Source of the DNA: CBDIHP01 sp965279195
GTDB taxonomy: Bacteria; Planctomycetota; Planctomycetia; Isosphaerales; Isosphaeraceae
DNA: 64,000 nt
Reading direction: 5' to 3'
Assembly: GCA_965279195.1 (NCBI GenBank)
Contig: CBDIHP010000038.1
Coordinates: 62,001 to 126,000, forward strand
Positions 34,721 to 44,110 of this stretch are shown in pieces. Below the pieces are notes generated by a model. It was not told the origin of the DNA. It did no database searches and saw nothing but the letters and a program-made list of their open reading frames with translations. The translations under genes and the position numbers were made by a program. Position 1 is the first letter of the stretch; each line of letters begins with the position of its first letter.

Positions 34721-37700
34721 TCAACTCACCAGGTGGGCAATCGGCAGCACGCGGAATACCTCCGCGAGGTCCGTGACGTCGGTGACGACCCGGCCGGTCA
34801 GGAGATCCGTCCAGCGCCTCCCGGCGAGTTCCCCGGCCAGGCTCGCCCGAGTTCCCGACCAGGCTTCGCCGGTCGGGGAAATCGTCCCATCCGGCCCCAT
34901 CATGCCGGCGACCAGCCGGGCCGCCAGGGTCAGGGTCGCCCGCGCCTCGTGGCGACGAAGGAAGCCGATCACCGACCCTGCCCGATCGCCCTCGGCCTCG
35001 ACCGGCAGATAGTCGTCCTGCTGGTAAAGTGCGGCGTTCTCGCGCCGATGCTTCAACATCTCCGCAATCACGAGGAGTTTGATGCCGCCATCCGCCGGTT
35101 GATCCCGGAGTTCCGCGACGACCTGCTCGCGGGAGGGGGCGGATGCGATCCGATCCTCGATCCTCGTACGCAGGTTGTGTCGAAACTCGTAGTCAACCGG
35201 CTGGCGATTGTCGGGGTCGACCAGGCGGAGGTCCCAGAGGTCGCTCCCCTGGTAGATGTCGGGGACGCCCGGCGACGCGAGCTTGAGCAGGGTCTGCGAA
35301 AGCGAATTCACGAGCCCGACACGGGCGATCCGCTCCTGAAACGGCCGGAACGCCGGCAGGAATACCTTCGAGGTTTCGCCTTCGAGCATGTTGCCCACGA
35401 ATTGATTGACGCCGTCGGTATAGGTCGAATCCTCGTCGGTCCAGGTCGCGTTGAGCTTGGCCTCGCGGATCGCCTTGGTCAGGTATTGCTGGATCCTTTC
35501 GACCAGTCCTTCGGGGGAGACTTCCGCCGGGGCGTCGAATGGCCAGGCGCCGAGGAGGGTCTGATAGAAGAGATATTCCTCCCGTGCGTCGGGGATCGGC
35601 GAGCCTCCAGGACGCTCGACCTTCGCGGATCCGGCGATGCCTCGCCAGATTTGCAGGTGCATATTCCAATCCTCCGGCAGCTCCGAGAGGACGTTGATGC
35701 GTGCGCGGACATCCTCGCCACGCTTGGTGTCGTGGGTCGCGGTCGTCGAGAACGAGCCGGGCCACTGGTCCAGTCGGTGCAGGTTGAGCCGGTGGAAGAA
35801 CTCGGGGTCGTTGCCGAACCGCTTCGGGTCGCCGCCGACCTCGTTGATCGAGGTCAGGGCGACGCTGCGGTAGAACGTCGTGTCCTCCAGCCCCTTCGCC
35901 TGCACGGGGCCGGTCGTCTGCTGGAACCGCGACACGAAGGCGTCGCGGCGGGCGATGTCTTCCTCCGAGAGGCCCTCGGGGAAGTTGCGCAGGAGGAGGT
36001 CGTGGAGGAAGTCGAAGACGCCGGGGTCGATCGATCGGTTCCGTCGCCTCGCCCGGATCAGTGCGGAGCGGATCGTGCGGGCGTCGGCCTCGCTCACGGG
36101 CTGGCCGGGCTGGATGTAGGTGCGGTAGATCGGGAAGGTGGCCAGAGTGGCGCGGATGGCCCGCCTGAGGTCTCGCTTGGTGAAGTCGCGGCTGTTGCGG
36201 TCGCTCGCCGCGATCCGCGAGAGCCGCCGGGCCAGGAGATTGACCTCGCTGGCCAGCGAGCTGCCCGCGATCAGCGCCTTCGACTCGTGCAGGACGCGTT
36301 CGATCGATTCGGCGTCGCCGGTGAACTCGGAATAGATCGCCCGGATCGCGTCACGCGATTCGGGCCGGACATAGAGCCCGTTCAACGCATTCAAGAATTC
36401 GTATCCGACGGTGCCGTCGATGGTCCAGTTCGACGGCAAGGCCTCGCCACGGCTGAGGATCTTCTCGGCAACGATGGGGAACCGACGGGCTTCGGGCGAC
36501 ATCGGACGTTCTTCGATGACCTGGCGGAACATCTCGCGGAGCTTCCGGCCCACCGGACGCCAGTCGACGTCATGGCCCTCGGACTGGAAGCGGAGGTAGC
36601 AGGCGCGGAGGAACAGGCGTTCCTGGAGTCGCCGGAAGTAGCCGGTCGGGTCGGCGAGGCCGTCGGGGTGGTCGATCCGGAGGGCCGAGACGCCCCCCTC
36701 GCCGACCCACTGGATGATCCGCGCGTGGGTCTCCTCGAAAACCCGGATGTCCTCGGTGCGGATGCCAGCGAGGTCATTGATGTCGAAGAAGCGGCGGTAG
36801 TTGATGTTCTCGGCCGCGATCCGCCAGAAGGCCAGGCGGTAGACCTGGGCTTCGAGGACCTTGTGCAGGGCGTCGAACGAACGCGGCCCGCCCGGCGTGC
36901 CGGCCAGTTCGGCGATGGTCTCGTCGAGGAAGTCGCGGATCCGCGGGCTCTCGTCCAGCAACCGATGGAGGCGTCGCTTGATGACGTCCTTCTCGGTCTG
37001 GACGTGATCGATGGCCTCGACGCTCATGTTATCCCGGCGGGGCAGGCAGCGCGACGACGATGCGATGCTGCGGTACTCCTGCACATCCTCATCCTCGGCG
37101 TCGAACCGCTCGCGCAGGACATTCGCCCGGGCCCCCAGGATGAGCGAGTAGGAACGTGGGTCGAGCGGCAACAGGAGATCGTGGTAGCGGATCACGAGGC
37201 GCCCGCCTTCCCGTTCGAGCATCAATTTGCCCGCTTCGAGAACCTTGCCGTACGCGTCTTCGAGGATCGGCAGCAGGACACGCCCGTCGAGTTCCTTGTC
37301 TTCCGAGTGCCAGTCGATGTCGAAGTAGCGGGCCGAGCGGGACTGGGCGCCGGTCTCCAGGACATCCTGCCAGTAGGGGTTCAGGCCCGCCACGCCCATG
37401 TGGTTGGGGACGATGTCGAGGACCCGCCGCATCCCGCGCTTCGCCAACTCCTGCACCAGGCGTTCGTGGGCCTCGCGGTCGCCGACCTCGGGGTTGATGC
37501 GGCGGTGGTCGAAGACGTCGTAGCCGTGGGTGCTGCCGGGCTTGGAGCTGAGGAACGGGGAGAGGTACACGTCGGTGATGCCGATGGCGTGGAGGTCGTC
37601 GAGGATGGCCGAGACGTCGTCGAGCTTGAAGTCCTTGTGGAGCTGGAGGCGGTAGGTCGCGCCCGGGCGTTCGGGCTGGTTTTCGATCTCGGCCCGGAAG

Positions 37701-37789
37701 AGGGCGTCGGCGACCTTCGAGGCGGATTCGACCTGCTTCTCCGAGCGGTCGCGGGCGGAGGGGAGGACGTCGCGATTCACGGTCGCCAT
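34721..37789 (-). CDS. treY: Malto-oligosyltrehalose synthase
   Basis: 1022 residues from ATG 37789. It is a GH13 enzyme that turns the reducing end of a malto-oligosaccharide into an alpha,alpha-1,1-linked trehalose unit. Evidence: 'PGATYRLQLHKDFKLDDVSA', 'GITDVYLSPFLSSKPGSTHGYDV', 'VLDIVPNHMG', the catalytic Asp in 'VSALRIDHPDGLADPTG', 'PIVAEKILSRGEALPSNW' with the acid Glu, and 'STTATHDTKRGEDVRARI'. The C-terminus has 'LASPGVPDIYQGSDLWDLRLVDPDNRQPVDY', typical of TreY. The partner treZ is not in this window. It is divergent from glgX, 311 bases apart, so both may share a control region. Confidence 0.94.
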   Translation of the reverse strand: MATVNRDVLPSARDRSEKQVESASKVADALFRAEIENQPERPGATYRLQLHKDFKLDDVSAILDDLHAIGITDVYLSPFLSSKPGSTHGYDVFDHRRINPEVGDREAHERLVQELAKRGMRRVLDIVPNHMGVAGLNPYWQDVLETGAQSRSARYFDIDWHSEDKELDGRVLLPILEDAYGKVLEAGKLMLEREGGRLVIRYHDLLLPLDPRSYSLILGARANVLRERFDAEDEDVQEYRSIASSSRCLPRRDNMSVEAIDHVQTEKDVIKRRLHRLLDESPRIRDFLDETIAELAGTPGGPRSFDALHKVLEAQVYRLAFWRIAAENINYRRFFDINDLAGIRTEDIRVFEETHARIIQWVGEGGVSALRIDHPDGLADPTGYFRRLQERLFLRACYLRFQSEGHDVDWRPVGRKLREMFRQVIEERPMSPEARRFPIVAEKILSRGEALPSNWTIDGTVGYEFLNALNGLYVRPESRDAIRAIYSEFTGDAESIERVLHESKALIAGSSLASEVNLLARRLSRIAASDRNSRDFTKRDLRRAIRATLATFPIYRTYIQPGQPVSEADARTIRSALIRARRRNRSIDPGVFDFLHDLLLRNFPEGLSEEDIARRDAFVSRFQQTTGPVQAKGLEDTTFYRSVALTSINEVGGDPKRFGNDPEFFHRLNLHRLDQWPGSFSTTATHDTKRGEDVRARINVLSELPEDWNMHLQIWRGIAGSAKVERPGGSPIPDAREEYLFYQTLLGAWPFDAPAEVSPEGLVERIQQYLTKAIREAKLNATWTDEDSTYTDGVNQFVGNMLEGETSKVFLPAFRPFQERIARVGLVNSLSQTLLKLASPGVPDIYQGSDLWDLRLVDPDNRQPVDYEFRHNLRTRIEDRIASAPSREQVVAELRDQPADGGIKLLVIAEMLKHRRENAALYQQDDYLPVEAEGDRAGSVIGFLRRHEARATLTLAARLVAGMMGPDGTISPTGEAWSGTRASLAGELAGRRWTDLLTGRVVTDVTDLAEVFRVLPIAHLVS

Positions 37790-38100
37790 GCTTGGTCCCG
37801 GTGGTGGTCGGGCGCCGCCGTCGGGGCGCGTGGTACGTCTCATTGCGATGAGGAATTGCATGTCGATCCTCGCAAACGTCGGACCACGCGGTCGGCACGG
37901 TGTGATTTGGCACGGGAATTGAATCCGTCGGCGACCGTGACCGCGGTGGTACGATGGAGGTCGCGATCAGGGACGTTCTCGCAGCTCGCGAAATCCCCGA
38001 TGCGATCGTTCCCCGCGCGGCGGTTCTGGACCCGACTCACGGCCTCGGCGTCTTCGAGGCCCGGACGAACGAAAGGGCGGCGCGAGCCGCATTCGCAACG

Positions 38101-40254
<2,154 letters not shown>

Positions 40255-40606
40255 ACATTTGAAGTGACTTGCGCCGACATGTCACCCCCGGGGCGTCCCG
40301 CCGGATCCGATCCGGTCGGACGCCCGTTCCTTTGCCAGATCGGACGATTCAAGATCTCTGGGGATTTCTGGGCCGACCCGGCTCTGCAGAATCCCTCCGG
40401 GATGATTCTATAGAATGCATGTGTTCGCCGGAAGCACTGAAACCGTGTGGACTTCCATCTTGTGGATCGCGCCGTCCAAATACGTATTGAAACCGGTTCA
40501 ACAGGACCCCGGAAGAGGCCGATAGGTATGGCGTCGGGCCCCTCGCCCGAGGTGCGAAGGACCGCTCCGAAGCGAGGCTCGAAGGACGAGCGAGGAGTTC
40601 AGGATC
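40255..40606. other. Intergenic region, 352 bases
   Basis: Holds the glgX terminator at 40291-40325. The rest is relatively A/T-rich for this genome (TCTATAGAATGCATG near 40408; CCAAATACGTATTGAAACCG near 40478) and probably carries the promoter of the outer-membrane barrel gene. No gene is supported here. Confidence 0.5.
40291..40325 (+). terminator. Strong hairpin terminator after glgX
   Basis: GGGCGTCC (40291-40298) pairs with GGACGCCC (40318-40325), and inside it CCGGATC pairs with GATCCGG, giving an almost continuous 15-bp stem. It starts 37 bases after the stop codon and is followed by GTTCCTTTG. Confidence 0.7.
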
Positions 40607-41689
40607 ATGTCGATCGCATGGATGGCGGTCGGGTTGTCGTTGCTGGGGCAATACCCGACCGATTCGACGCCAGGATGGCTGTCGCGAGAAGATACGATCT
40701 GGAAGCAGACGGCGCGGACGTCGGCCCCGAGCCGCGACCCGTTCGCCCGCCAGACTCAGGCCATGGCCCCCATGCCCGACCCGACGCCACCGGGCGTCGT
40801 GCCCGACGCCCCGGTCGCCCCGGCCGCCCCGTGGGAGGTCGCGGGCCAGCCCGCCTCGGCTGCGGTCTTCGCCGAGGAGCGTAGTCCGTTCCAGAGCGAT
40901 CACGAGTTCGACAGCTTCATCGGGCCGTTGAGCAACCCGATCCAGTTCAAGGACCCCCGGTCCCTGACCGAAGCCCGTTTCGTGTTCCTCAATAACTACG
41001 GCCGGTCGAACATTCCGGTCCTGGGCAAGGGCACGTTCCAGGTCTACGCCCTCCAGCTCCGGCTCGCCCTCAGCGATCGCCTGCAGATTTTCGCGGACAA
41101 GGACGGCATCGTCCGGTTCAACCCGCAGGTCGGCAAGTCGTACACCGGCCTGGCGAACATTAATGCCGGTGCCAAGTACGTCGTCTACCGGAACGTGGAG
41201 ACCCAGACCCTGTTCTCTGTCGCCGCACAGTATGAGCCCCCCACGGGCTCGGCCAACATCTTCCAGAACCAGGGCGCCGGCTCGCTCGGCGTCTACGGGA
41301 TCCTCGGCAAGACGTTCGGCGACGAGTGGCACCTGCTGCTCCAGGCCGGCCAGAGCTTCCGGATGGACGACGTCCTCTCCGGCTACTTCATGACCAGCGC
41401 CCACATCGACAAGCGTTTCGGCAAATTCGTGCCGTTCTACGAGGCGAACTGGTTCTACTACAACCAGAACGGCAACTTCCTGCCCGCCTCCGTCGGCATC
41501 GAGGGCGGCGGCCTGCTGAACCTCGGCACCAAAGGAGTCAACGGCCTGAACTTCGTCACCAACGCCGTCGGCTTCAAGTACGACTTCAACCAGCACGCCG
41601 AGCTGGGCGTCGCCTACGAATTCCGCGTCTCCGACCGCACCATGCTGCTCAACCAGATGCTGCTCGTCGAGATGATCTTCCGCTACTGA
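40607..41689 (+). CDS. Outer-membrane beta-barrel protein
   Basis: 360 residues, start ATG 40607 with CAGGATC upstream. The short hydrophobic start MSIAWMAVGLSLLGQYP is followed by a Pro/Ala-rich, probably periplasmic segment (~45-95) and then amphipathic strands: 'LTEARFVFLNNYGRSNIPVL', 'TFQVYALQLRLALSDRLQIF', 'GLANINAGAKYVVYRNVETQ', 'LFSVAAQYEPPTG', 'LGVYGILGKTFGDEWHLLLQ', 'VGFKYDFNQHAELGVAYEFR'. The C-terminal residues LVEMIFRY end in an aromatic side chain, as in many outer-membrane barrels. It is likely a transport or structural barrel of ~10-12 strands; the substrate is unknown. Confidence 0.75.
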   Translation: MSIAWMAVGLSLLGQYPTDSTPGWLSREDTIWKQTARTSAPSRDPFARQTQAMAPMPDPTPPGVVPDAPVAPAAPWEVAGQPASAAVFAEERSPFQSDHEFDSFIGPLSNPIQFKDPRSLTEARFVFLNNYGRSNIPVLGKGTFQVYALQLRLALSDRLQIFADKDGIVRFNPQVGKSYTGLANINAGAKYVVYRNVETQTLFSVAAQYEPPTGSANIFQNQGAGSLGVYGILGKTFGDEWHLLLQAGQSFRMDDVLSGYFMTSAHIDKRFGKFVPFYEANWFYYNQNGNFLPASVGIEGGGLLNLGTKGVNGLNFVTNAVGFKYDFNQHAELGVAYEFRVSDRTMLLNQMLLVEMIFRY

Positions 41690-41789
41690 GACCGTCCGGT
41701 CCCGGTATCGAAGCCCGACGCCCGATGCGTGGACGGTCACGCGTCGGGCGTACGTTCATTGATGGCTGTCGCCCAGGTCGGTCGCATTG

Positions 41790-41830
41790 GTAGGGTGTGG
41801 TGGCGGCGTCCTCGCAGGATCCGCACCGAA
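41790..41830. repeat. Dispersed palindromic repeat, copy E (left arm only)
   Basis: GTAGGGTGTGGTGGCGGCG followed by TCCTCGCAGGATCCGCACCG, nearly identical to the left arms of copies A, B and F. No right arm is present; the cupin gene begins ~40 bases later. Confidence 0.6.
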
Positions 41831-41870
41831 CTCGATTCCCGAAATGACTCCCACCCCGATGGATCTCACC

Positions 41871-42272
41871 ATGGATATCACGAGAGTCGGCTCGCAACCG
41901 TCTGCAAAGGGCCCGGGCGACTGGTTCACCGGGGCCGTCCGGATCGACCCGCTGTTCCCGGCGAGGCCGCCTGCACGGGCTGCCGGGAACCTGGTGACCT
42001 TCGAGCCCGGTGCCCGCACGGCCTGGCACACGCACCCGCTCGGCCAGACCCTCATCATCACCGCCGGCTTCGGATGGGTCCAGCGCGAAGGAGGCCCCAT
42101 CGAGGAGGTCCGCCCCGGCGACGTGGTCTGGTTCCCCCCCGATCAGAAGCACTGGCACGGAGCGACCCCGACCACCGCCGTGTCCCACATCGCGATCCAG
42201 GAAGCCCTCGACGGAAAGGCGGTCGAGTGGCTTGAGCACGTCAGTGACGCGCAATACGAGGCCCATGTGTAG
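41871..42272 (+). CDS. Small cupin-domain protein
   Basis: 133 residues. ATG 41871 is preferred because 'MDITRVGSQPSAKGPGDWFT' is the conserved opening of this cupin group; ATGs at 41844 and 41859 are in frame. The cupin metal motif is 'TFEPGARTAWHTHPLGQTLI', with His-Thr-His, and the later 'KHWHGATPTTAVSHIAIQE' gives the remaining His. Members are linked to quinone or aldehyde detoxification, and some act as mandelonitrile lyases. The TAG stop is formed by the first bases of repeat copy F. Confidence 0.82.
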   Translation: MDITRVGSQPSAKGPGDWFTGAVRIDPLFPARPPARAAGNLVTFEPGARTAWHTHPLGQTLIITAGFGWVQREGGPIEEVRPGDVVWFPPDQKHWHGATPTTAVSHIAIQEALDGKAVEWLEHVSDAQYEAHV

Positions 42273-42389
42273 GGTGTGGTGGCCGCGCCCTCGTGGCCTA
42301 CGCACTTACCAAACGGCCTCGCTCCGTTCCCATGGCACGGTGCGGAGCCTCGCGTCCCGTCGGTCCGCGAGGCCCCACACCCGACGGGT
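42269..42389. repeat. Dispersed palindromic repeat, copy F, filling a convergent gap
   Basis: Left arm GTAGGGTGTGGTGGCCGCGC then CCTCGTGGCCTACGCAC; right arm GGTGCGGAGCCTCGCGTCCC then GTCGGTCCGCGAGGCCCCAC and ACCCGACG. The ends are inverted copies (TAGGGTGTGG / CCCCACACCC). The element starts at the cupin stop (TAG 42270-42272) and ends next to the TGA stop (42389-42391) of the opposing gene, so it forms the entire intergenic space. Confidence 0.75.
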
Positions 42390-43600
42390 CAACCGAGCAG
42401 CTTGTGAACATCCTTGAGCTTGGCTGCGATGTCGATCTCCTGCGGGCAGGACGGGAGGCAGTCGCCGCAGCCGACGCAGGAGGTGCCGTTCTTGGTGAGG
42501 GCGGCGTATTCCTTCATCGCCCGCTCGGTGTCGAGGTAGTCGCGGGCGTAACGTTCGTATCGGAAGATGTCCGCCACCGCGATGTGCTCGGGGCACGAGT
42601 TCACGCACTCGGCGCAGAGGAGACAGGTCAAGCCCTTGTTGTAGCCCGAGAGGAGCGTGAGGACGGCCGAGTCCCTCGGGGCCATCGCAATCGTCGAGGC
42701 GGCGCCGAAGTTCTCGCGGAACTGGTCGGCGTTGCTGATGGCGATGACCGCGCCGGTGAGGTTCTCGTTGGACTTGAGCCACTTGACCATCGCCGCGCCT
42801 GGTGTGCCGCCGGCGTACTTCGGGTCGGCGAGCAGCTTCTGGAACTTGGCGTCATTGGCCGCGCGACCGACGCCGCCCATGGTCTTCATGGCGATGGTGG
42901 CGATGTCTTTCTTCTTCGCCACGTCGATCCACTCGGCGATCTCCTTGCGATCGTTATAGGTGTAGAAGAACTGGGTCGCCTCATATGGTCGGTTGTCGGC
43001 GAGCCAGTGGAGGATCTCCCAGGCCATGTCGCCCTTGATGTTGTTGTAGTGGTGCTGCGAGATGGCCAGGTGCTTGACCAGCCCCTCCTTCTTGAGCCGC
43101 TCGAACGCCCGGACCATGCCGGGGTTCTGCTTGGCCTCCTCGATGGAGTGGTAGCCGAAGTGGAACTTCAGGACGTCATAGTAGCCGGCGCCGGACGCCT
43201 TGAGCCGGCTCTTCACGAACTGGTAATGCGACTCCTCATCGATCTTCCCGCGCGTGTGGTCGCCGTTGATGCGGTCCACGACGCATTCGAGGAAGTACGA
43301 CTCGCGCGGCTGGGCCTTGATGGCCGCCGGCATGGTGTCCTCGGTCCACACCTGGGCCTTGTGCCAGTAGTTGACGCCGGCCTGGACCGCCCTGGGGATC
43401 AGTTCCTTCTTCCAGCTCGATGCCCCCATCATCCAGCCGATTTCCAGCCCCGTGCGGCCGTAACGCCGCTTGGGGATCCTGTCCCCGCCGGGCTTGTCAT
43501 CCGCGACGACCGGACGCCCGCCGATGCTGGCCACGGTCAATCCCGTCGCCCCGATCTTCATCATGTCCCGGCGCGAGAGGTCGTGAGAGCCGTCCGACAT
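42389..43600 (-). CDS. Tat-exported aldo/keto-reductase-fold protein with two [4Fe-4S] clusters
   Basis: 403 residues. The N-terminus 'MSDGSHDLSRRDMMKIGATG' is a Tat leader. The body has the aldo/keto reductase barrel ('KRRYGRTGLEIGWMMGASSW', 'YDVLKFHFGYHSIEEAKQNP', 'GLVKHLAISQHHYNNI'). The usual catalytic D-T-A-x-x-Y segment is replaced by 'NYWHKAQVW', so the classical Asp and Tyr are absent. The C-terminus carries two ferredoxin-type motifs, CLLCAECVNSCP and CVGCGDCLPSCP. Export with iron-sulfur clusters already inserted would fit the Tat route. Such proteins are frequent in planctomycetes; the reaction is unknown. Confidence 0.85.
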   Translation of the reverse strand: MSDGSHDLSRRDMMKIGATGLTVASIGGRPVVADDKPGGDRIPKRRYGRTGLEIGWMMGASSWKKELIPRAVQAGVNYWHKAQVWTEDTMPAAIKAQPRESYFLECVVDRINGDHTRGKIDEESHYQFVKSRLKASGAGYYDVLKFHFGYHSIEEAKQNPGMVRAFERLKKEGLVKHLAISQHHYNNIKGDMAWEILHWLADNRPYEATQFFYTYNDRKEIAEWIDVAKKKDIATIAMKTMGGVGRAANDAKFQKLLADPKYAGGTPGAAMVKWLKSNENLTGAVIAISNADQFRENFGAASTIAMAPRDSAVLTLLSGYNKGLTCLLCAECVNSCPEHIAVADIFRYERYARDYLDTERAMKEYAALTKNGTSCVGCGDCLPSCPQEIDIAAKLKDVHKLLG

Positions 43601-43802
43601 TGCGGTACTCCTGTCCTGTCGTGAGATGGGGAAGAGAGGTCGGCGGTCTTGCTCGTCGCGTCAGCCTGTGAGAGGGAATCGGGGCGAACGAGGAGAGGGG
43701 GAGCTGGGGAACGTTCCGGCGAGCCGCCGCAGGCGCATGGAACGGCCGTTCGACCCGAGTGGGTCGGCCTCAACCCATCCTTTCGACCATTCGTTGCGAA
43801 AG

Positions 43803-43835
43803 CAATAAGAAAAGCCCTCGCATGAAGCGAGGGCT
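43803..43835 (-). terminator. Intrinsic terminator downstream of the tRNA remnant
   Basis: AGCCCTCGC (43813-43821) and GCGAGGGCT (43827-43835) form a 9-bp stem with a 5-base loop. Read on the minus strand the hairpin is followed by TTTTCTTATT, a good T-run, so it fits a terminator for a minus-strand tRNA. Confidence 0.75.
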
Positions 43836-43857
43836 CGTCTGCTCTTTTCGAGAGTAG

Positions 43858-43880
43858 TCGGGGCGAGAGGATTTGAACTT
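43858..43880 (-). pseudogene. 3' remnant of a tRNA gene (possible attachment site)
   Basis: On the minus strand, GTTCAAATCCTCTCGCCCCG and A reproduce a T-loop, half T-stem, acceptor 3' strand and discriminator base, followed 22 bases later by an intrinsic terminator. Upstream of the T-loop the sequence no longer fits a tRNA: the 5' half of the T-stem has a mismatch, and no anticodon arm or matching CGGGGCG 5' acceptor strand occurs. The acceptor sequence would suit tRNA-Pro, but the identity is uncertain. Confidence 0.6.
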
Positions 43881-44110
43881 CCGACATCACGGACCCGAAC
43901 AAGAAGATCTAGATCGATCTAATATGGCTTAAATTATTTTCATAGAATGGTTTACGGTGAGCCTTGGTGTTGAAGTTGGTTTTCCGTCGGATCTCATTTT
44001 TACTTCAACAAGTATCTGTGCCTCGATCAGCTATGGGACGAGGACCGGTTTGGAGGCGTCGGAGAGATCGTCGGCCCGCTTCGCGTCGGGGAGTACAGTC
44101 TATCCATCCG

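Larger units (their letters stand above)
43601..44110. other. Intergenic junction region, 510 bases
   Basis: The first ~200 bases hold only leader sequence of the AKR-like gene. Then come a T-run hairpin (43803-43835) and a tRNA 3' remnant (43858-43880). Bases 43900-44030 are strikingly A/T-rich (TTAAATTATTTTCATAGAAT near 43929). No protein gene is supported; the minus-strand frame through the tRNA remnant is an artefact. Confidence 0.6.

Noticed and set aside
43561..43902. A 113-codon minus-strand frame with 'SEVQILSPRL'
   Set aside because: This string comes from translating the tRNA remnant and its flank; it is not a protein.
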